Below, piece after piece: positions 12,728-15,788 of a stretch of DNA of 15,788 nt. Position 1 is the stretch's first letter, and the number at the start of each line of letters is the position of its first letter. The stretch is from SIG607 sp045601805. GTDB taxonomy: Bacteria; Bacillota; Clostridia; Oscillospirales; Acutalibacteraceae. A program made the translations under genes and the position numbers. Under the pieces are notes generated by a model. It ran no database searches. It was not told the DNA's origin and was given only the letters and a program-made list of their open reading frames with translations. The DNA lies in assembly GCA_045601805.1 (NCBI GenBank), contig JAZSAJ010000047.1, positions 1-15,788 on the forward strand, given 5' to 3'.

Positions 12728-13612
12728 ATGACTATACGACATCTTAAAGTTTTTATATGCGTTTGTAAGCACGGCAATATGACAAAGGCGGCCGAGGAAT
12801 TGTTTATTGCGCAACCTGCTGTTAGTAATACTATTGCCGAAATTGAAAAAAATTACAATGTTAAATTATTTGAACGCATAAATAAACGTTTGTTTTTAAC
12901 CAACGAGGGTAAAAATTTGCTTATAAAAGCGCAAGAGGCGGTTTCGGCTTTTGAAGAATTTGAAGAACAAGCTCTTAACTCATCAAAAAAACCGCTTTTA
13001 AAAATTGGCTCATCATTAACAATAGGCAAACAAAAGCTTCCTTGGCTTTTGCGAAAGTTAAAGGAAAATTTTGAAAACATAGACTTTCAAATTTCAATAA
13101 ATCAAACCTCTATAATTGAATCAAAAATTTTAAATGGCACTCTTGACTTTGCATTTATTCAAGGAAAACCATCTAACCCCAATATAAATTCAAAACTTGT
13201 TGATTGTAACACTCTTATTGCGGTATGCGGTAAAAAATATAATATGCCAGATAGTGTAACATTAAAAGAGCTTTGCAGTTATGATTTGCTGCTTCGTGAA
13301 GATGAAAGCGTATCGCGAGAGTTTTTAGACCACATTTTCGCCCTTGAAAACATTGTAGTAACGCCTGTTATGGAGTCTATAAGTAACCAAGCTCTTATAT
13401 CTGCCACAGCGCAAAATTTAGGCGTAACCATTATGCCCGAATCGTTGCTTACACGCCAACTTTCTAATGGAGCACTTCGTAAAATAACCGTTTTAGATTA
13501 TGAATTTGCCAGGAATTCATATATTATTTACCATAAGGATAAAACATTTAGTTCTGTTAAAAAAGAAATTTTTGATTTTTCTTATAAAACATATAAAACC
13601 ATAAAAGATTAA
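12728..13612 (+). CDS. LysR-type transcriptional regulator
   Basis: The protein is 294 aa, normal length for the family. The N-terminal winged helix-turn-helix (about 1-62) shows the hallmark pattern HGNMTKAAEELFIAQPAVSN (15-34), then I-x-x-I-E and a K-L-F-E-R element (46-50) followed by a wing. Residues from about 90 form the two-lobed effector-binding domain, in which KIGSSLTIGKQKLPWLL and GTLDFAFIQG are typical strand/helix junctions. The effector cannot be read from sequence. The ATG has AAAGG about 8 bases upstream. The gene is divergent from the Na/Pi gene with overlapping promoters, so that gene is the most likely target along with autoregulation. CysL-like regulators look similar at the N-terminus, but I do not assign a subgroup. 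Confidence 0.93.
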   Translation: MTIRHLKVFICVCKHGNMTKAAEELFIAQPAVSNTIAEIEKNYNVKLFERINKRLFLTNEGKNLLIKAQEAVSAFEEFEEQALNSSKKPLLKIGSSLTIGKQKLPWLLRKLKENFENIDFQISINQTSIIESKILNGTLDFAFIQGKPSNPNINSKLVDCNTLIAVCGKKYNMPDSVTLKELCSYDLLLREDESVSREFLDHIFALENIVVTPVMESISNQALISATAQNLGVTIMPESLLTRQLSNGALRKITVLDYEFARNSYIIYHKDKTFSSVKKEIFDFSYKTYKTIKD

Positions 13613-13629
13613 AATTACATACAAATAGA

Positions 13630-13663
13630 AAAAGGATGTGCAGAAACTTCTGCACATCCTTTT
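13630..13663. terminator. Bidirectional terminator between LysR and upp
   Basis: A perfect 16-bp stem AAAAGGATGTGCAGAA (13630-13645) / TTCTGCACATCCTTTT (13648-13663). The two unpaired loop bases imply that the innermost pair opens. The stem is followed by TTTT-type exits on both strands. It lies 17 bases after the LysR stop and 17 bases after the upp stop. Confidence 0.92.
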
Positions 13664-13680
13664 GATTTATTGCTTTATTA

Positions 13681-14322
13681 TTATTTTGTGCCGAATAAAC
13701 GGTCGCCTGCATCGCCCAAACCGGGAAGAATGTATCCGTTTTCGTTTAAGCAACGGTCTAATGTAGAAACATAAATTTCAACATCGGGGTGGGTTTCGGC
13801 AACCTTGCTAACACCTTCGGGAGCACCAATAACAGCCATAAACTTAATATCTTTGCAGCCACGTTTTTTAAGCGATGCGATAGCATCGCAAGCGCTGCCG
13901 CCGGTGGCAAGCATTGGGTCAACAAGTAAAACAAGTTTGTCTTCAATACCGTCGGGCAGTTTGCAATAGTATTCACAGGGCTGTAATGTTTCTTCGTTTC
14001 TATACATACCAATGTGTCCAACTCTTGCAGAGGGGAACAGTACGTGAATACCGTTTACCATTCCAAGACCTGCGCGAAGAATGGGAACAATAACTATTGC
14101 GTTATCTTTAACCACACGCTGTGTGCAAACTTCAAGAGGAGTTTTAACCTGTTTTTCGGTGGTGGGAACGCCCTCTTTAAGACATTCAAAGGTCATAAGA
14201 GTTGTGATTTCTTCAATAAGTTCACGAAACTCTTTCATACTTGTCTTTTCATCGCGAAGTATTGCAATTTTATGGTTTATAAGCGGATGATTAAAAATCG
14301 TTACGTTATTATATTGTTTCAT
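13681..14322 (-). CDS. upp: Uracil phosphoribosyltransferase
   Basis: The enzyme condenses uracil with PRPP to give UMP, the main uracil salvage step, in the cytoplasm. The protein is 213 aa from the ATG at 14322. A TTG at 14331 would add three residues but would overlap the AGGAG site (14332-14336), so the ATG is preferred. Signatures are the PRPP loop VDPMLATGGSACDA (about 134-147) and the C-terminal uracil-binding YILPGLGDAGDRLFGT (about 197-212), with VPILRAGLGM (about 79-88) for the phosphate-binding region. The length fits the family (about 209 aa). It is the second gene of the uraA-upp operon, 18 bases after the uraA stop. Confidence 0.97.
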   Translation of the reverse strand: MKQYNNVTIFNHPLINHKIAILRDEKTSMKEFRELIEEITTLMTFECLKEGVPTTEKQVKTPLEVCTQRVVKDNAIVIVPILRAGLGMVNGIHVLFPSARVGHIGMYRNEETLQPCEYYCKLPDGIEDKLVLLVDPMLATGGSACDAIASLKKRGCKDIKFMAVIGAPEGVSKVAETHPDVEIYVSTLDRCLNENGYILPGLGDAGDRLFGTK

Positions 14323-14340
14323 AAAAAACAACTCCTAAAC

Positions 14341-15720
14341 TTATTGAGCGCCTTTTTTAGCGTGAAGAACAATATTTACAATTATACCAAGAATAAGAGC
14401 GCAAGCAATAGAAGTAAGGGTAACTTGACCAATCTTCATTGCCATACCGCCAATACCTGCAATTAGTATAACCGAAACAGTGAAAAGATTTGCATTGTCT
14501 TCAAGGTCAACTTTTTGAATCATTTTAAGACCCGAAACAGCAATGAAACCATAAAGTGTAATGCAAACGCCGCCCATTACGCAACCGGGGATAGAATCAA
14601 GGAATGCAACAAAGGGCGAAACAAAGGAAATAAGAATTGCCATAAATGCGGTGGTTGTAATTGTTGCAACAGAAGCGTATCTTGTAATAGCAACACAACC
14701 AACGCTTTCGCCGTATGTGGTGTTGGGGCAACCGCCAAAGAAGGCGCCTACCATAGAACCAACGCCATCACCCAAAAGTGTGCGGTGTAAACCTGGGTCA
14801 GAAAGAAGGTCTTTATCAATAATGCTGGAAAGGTTTTTGTGGTCGGCAATATGTTCTGCAAATACAACGAATGCAACAGGAACATAAGCAACCGCAACAG
14901 TTGCAATATAGGGAGCGCTGAATTCTTTAATACCCTTAAATGCGTTTACAAAAGAAAATTCGGGAATTGCAAGGAATGTGCTAAGATTTACACCATCTGC
15001 AACCAATGCTTTAAAGGGTGCAAAATCAATAATTTTTAAAGCGTCGTTGCCGGTAGCATATCCAATACCCGTGAAAATAAGGCCAACTGCATAACCTGCA
15101 AGAATACCAATAATAAAGGGAATAAGTTTGGTCATTTTCTTGCCGTAAGTAGAACAAAGAGTTACAACAAGCAGTGTAACTATTGCGCAAACAAAAGATA
15201 CCCAACTAAAGCCACTCATAATGAATGAACCGTTATCGTCGGTAGCGCCGTAAGAAAATACATCGTTAATAGCGGCACCTGCCAAAGAAAGACCAATAAT
15301 AGCAACTGTGGGGCCAATAACAGCGGCAGGCATAAGTTTGTTAATCCAGTTAACGCCAACAAGTTTAACAACAATGGCAATAACTACATAAACAAGACCT
15401 GCAAAAACTGCGCCGATGATTAAACCTAAATAGCCAAGATAAACATTAGATAATGCACCGGAAAAAGCGGCTACCATAGAGCCAATGAATGCGAAGGAAG
15501 AACCAAGGAATACGGGACTGCGGAATTTTGTGAAAAGTTGGTATACAAGAGTACCTACACCTGCACCGAAAAGTGCGGCAGAAGCGCTCATACCGTTGCC
15601 AACTATTGCAGGAACAGCAATAGTTGCAGCCATGATAGCAAGTAATTGCTGGAACGCAAAAACAAGCATTGCGCCGAATTTCGGCTTATCATGGATGTCA
15701 TAAACAAGTTTTTTCTCCAT
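14341..15720 (-). CDS. uraA: Uracil permease, NCS2 (UraA) family
   Basis: This 459-aa membrane protein has about 14 helices in the UraA fold and imports uracil with protons. Diagnostic motifs are FAEHIADHKNL (287-297, with Glu289 and His294 matching the UraA uracil- and proton-handling residues) and GGCPNTTYGESVGCVAITR (329-347, Glu338). The N-terminal segment KPKFGAMLVFAFQQLLAIM is also typical. The ATG at 15720 is preceded by GGAGGG. Downstream, upp follows after 18 bases, so imported uracil goes straight to UMP. No PyrR-type attenuator was recognised in the 68 upstream bases available; a dyad at 15742-15767 may be regulatory. Confidence 0.95.
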   Translation of the reverse strand: MEKKLVYDIHDKPKFGAMLVFAFQQLLAIMAATIAVPAIVGNGMSASAALFGAGVGTLVYQLFTKFRSPVFLGSSFAFIGSMVAAFSGALSNVYLGYLGLIIGAVFAGLVYVVIAIVVKLVGVNWINKLMPAAVIGPTVAIIGLSLAGAAINDVFSYGATDDNGSFIMSGFSWVSFVCAIVTLLVVTLCSTYGKKMTKLIPFIIGILAGYAVGLIFTGIGYATGNDALKIIDFAPFKALVADGVNLSTFLAIPEFSFVNAFKGIKEFSAPYIATVAVAYVPVAFVVFAEHIADHKNLSSIIDKDLLSDPGLHRTLLGDGVGSMVGAFFGGCPNTTYGESVGCVAITRYASVATITTTAFMAILISFVSPFVAFLDSIPGCVMGGVCITLYGFIAVSGLKMIQKVDLEDNANLFTVSVILIAGIGGMAMKIGQVTLTSIACALILGIIVNIVLHAKKGAQ

Positions 15721-15741
15721 TAGAAACCCTCCAAAAAATTA

Positions 15742-15767
15742 TTTAAAGACAATAAATTATCTTTAAA
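15742..15767. promoter_or_regulatory. Dyad upstream of uraA near the predicted transcription start
   Basis: A 26-base imperfect palindrome has 8-base perfect arms (TTTAAAGA at 15742-15749 and TCTTTAAA at 15760-15767). The inner bases extend the dyad by one mismatched (G·U in RNA) position and two A-T pairs around a 4-base centre. It begins about where transcription should start. It could be an operator or a 5' leader hairpin. Confidence 0.5.
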
Positions 15768-15771
15768 AAAC

Positions 15772-15780
15772 ATTATAACA
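15772..15780 (-). promoter_or_regulatory. Extended -10 of the uraA-upp promoter (-35 beyond window)
   Basis: On the minus strand TGT precedes a perfect TATAAT (15777-15772). The -35 would fall past the right edge. The leader would be about 45 bases. Confidence 0.6.
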
Positions 15781-15788
15781 CAACATAT

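Noticed and set aside
10875..13663. Mobile element bounded by the two similar hairpins
   Set aside because: No transposase, no target-site duplication and no terminal inverted repeats beyond the terminator stems; both hairpins fit ordinary bidirectional terminators.
14081..14887. Open frames on the plus strand opposite upp and uraA (for example 14081-14290 and 14561-14887)
   Set aside because: They are antisense to well-supported genes, have no ribosome binding sites and their translations look like reverse-frame shadows.
15721..15788. PyrR-binding attenuator before uraA
   Set aside because: No conserved PyrR anti-antiterminator sequence and no terminator with a T-run between the promoter and the ATG.

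Overview
The window looks like a chromosomal segment from a low-GC, probably spore-forming Firmicute of the Clostridia. The evidence is A/T-rich coding and intergenic DNA, strong AGGAGG-type ribosome binding sites, sigma-A-like promoters (often with an extended -10), a ytfI-ytfJ pair (DUF2953 plus a GerW-family sporulation protein), and split YjjP/YjjB serine/threonine exporter halves. A pectin-type glycoside hydrolase would suit a plant-fibre or gut habitat, but that is inference. No mobile element, phage gene, CRISPR array, rRNA or tRNA was seen. The DNA reads as stable core and housekeeping sequence.

Layout from left to right: the 5' end of secA (-, cut by the window edge); asnB-type asparagine synthetase (+); yjjP-yjjB threonine/serine exporter halves (-); ytfI-ytfJ (+); an Sfp-type phosphopantetheinyl transferase (-); an orotate-phosphoribosyltransferase-like protein with a degenerate PRPP loop (+); an operon of SPFH/band-7 protein, SGNH hydrolase and GH28 glycoside hydrolase (-); an NhaC-family transporter with an extra four-cysteine segment (+); a Na/Pi-cotransporter-family protein with a PhoU-like domain (-); a LysR-type regulator (+); and a uraA-upp uracil salvage operon (-).

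The eleven transcription units alternate strand without exception. Each convergent junction carries one bidirectional hairpin terminator (five in all), and each divergent junction carries back-to-back promoters. At two junctions the stop codons lie inside the terminator hairpin. The largest coding-free gaps are under 200 bases and are regulatory. They hold promoters, short dyads, and in the NptA/LysR gap a compact array of overlapping promoters, an inverted repeat and a 13-base direct repeat.

Functional links are mostly local. UraA imports uracil and Upp converts it to UMP. YjjP and YjjB form one exporter. The SGNH esterase and GH28 enzyme may work together on acetylated pectic oligosaccharides inside the cell. 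I found no convincing new multi-gene system. The observations most worth following are the Cys4 segment of the NhaC transporter, the PRT-like protein that lost its catalytic acidic pair, the SPFH-SGNH-GH28 operon, and the terminator and operator architecture.
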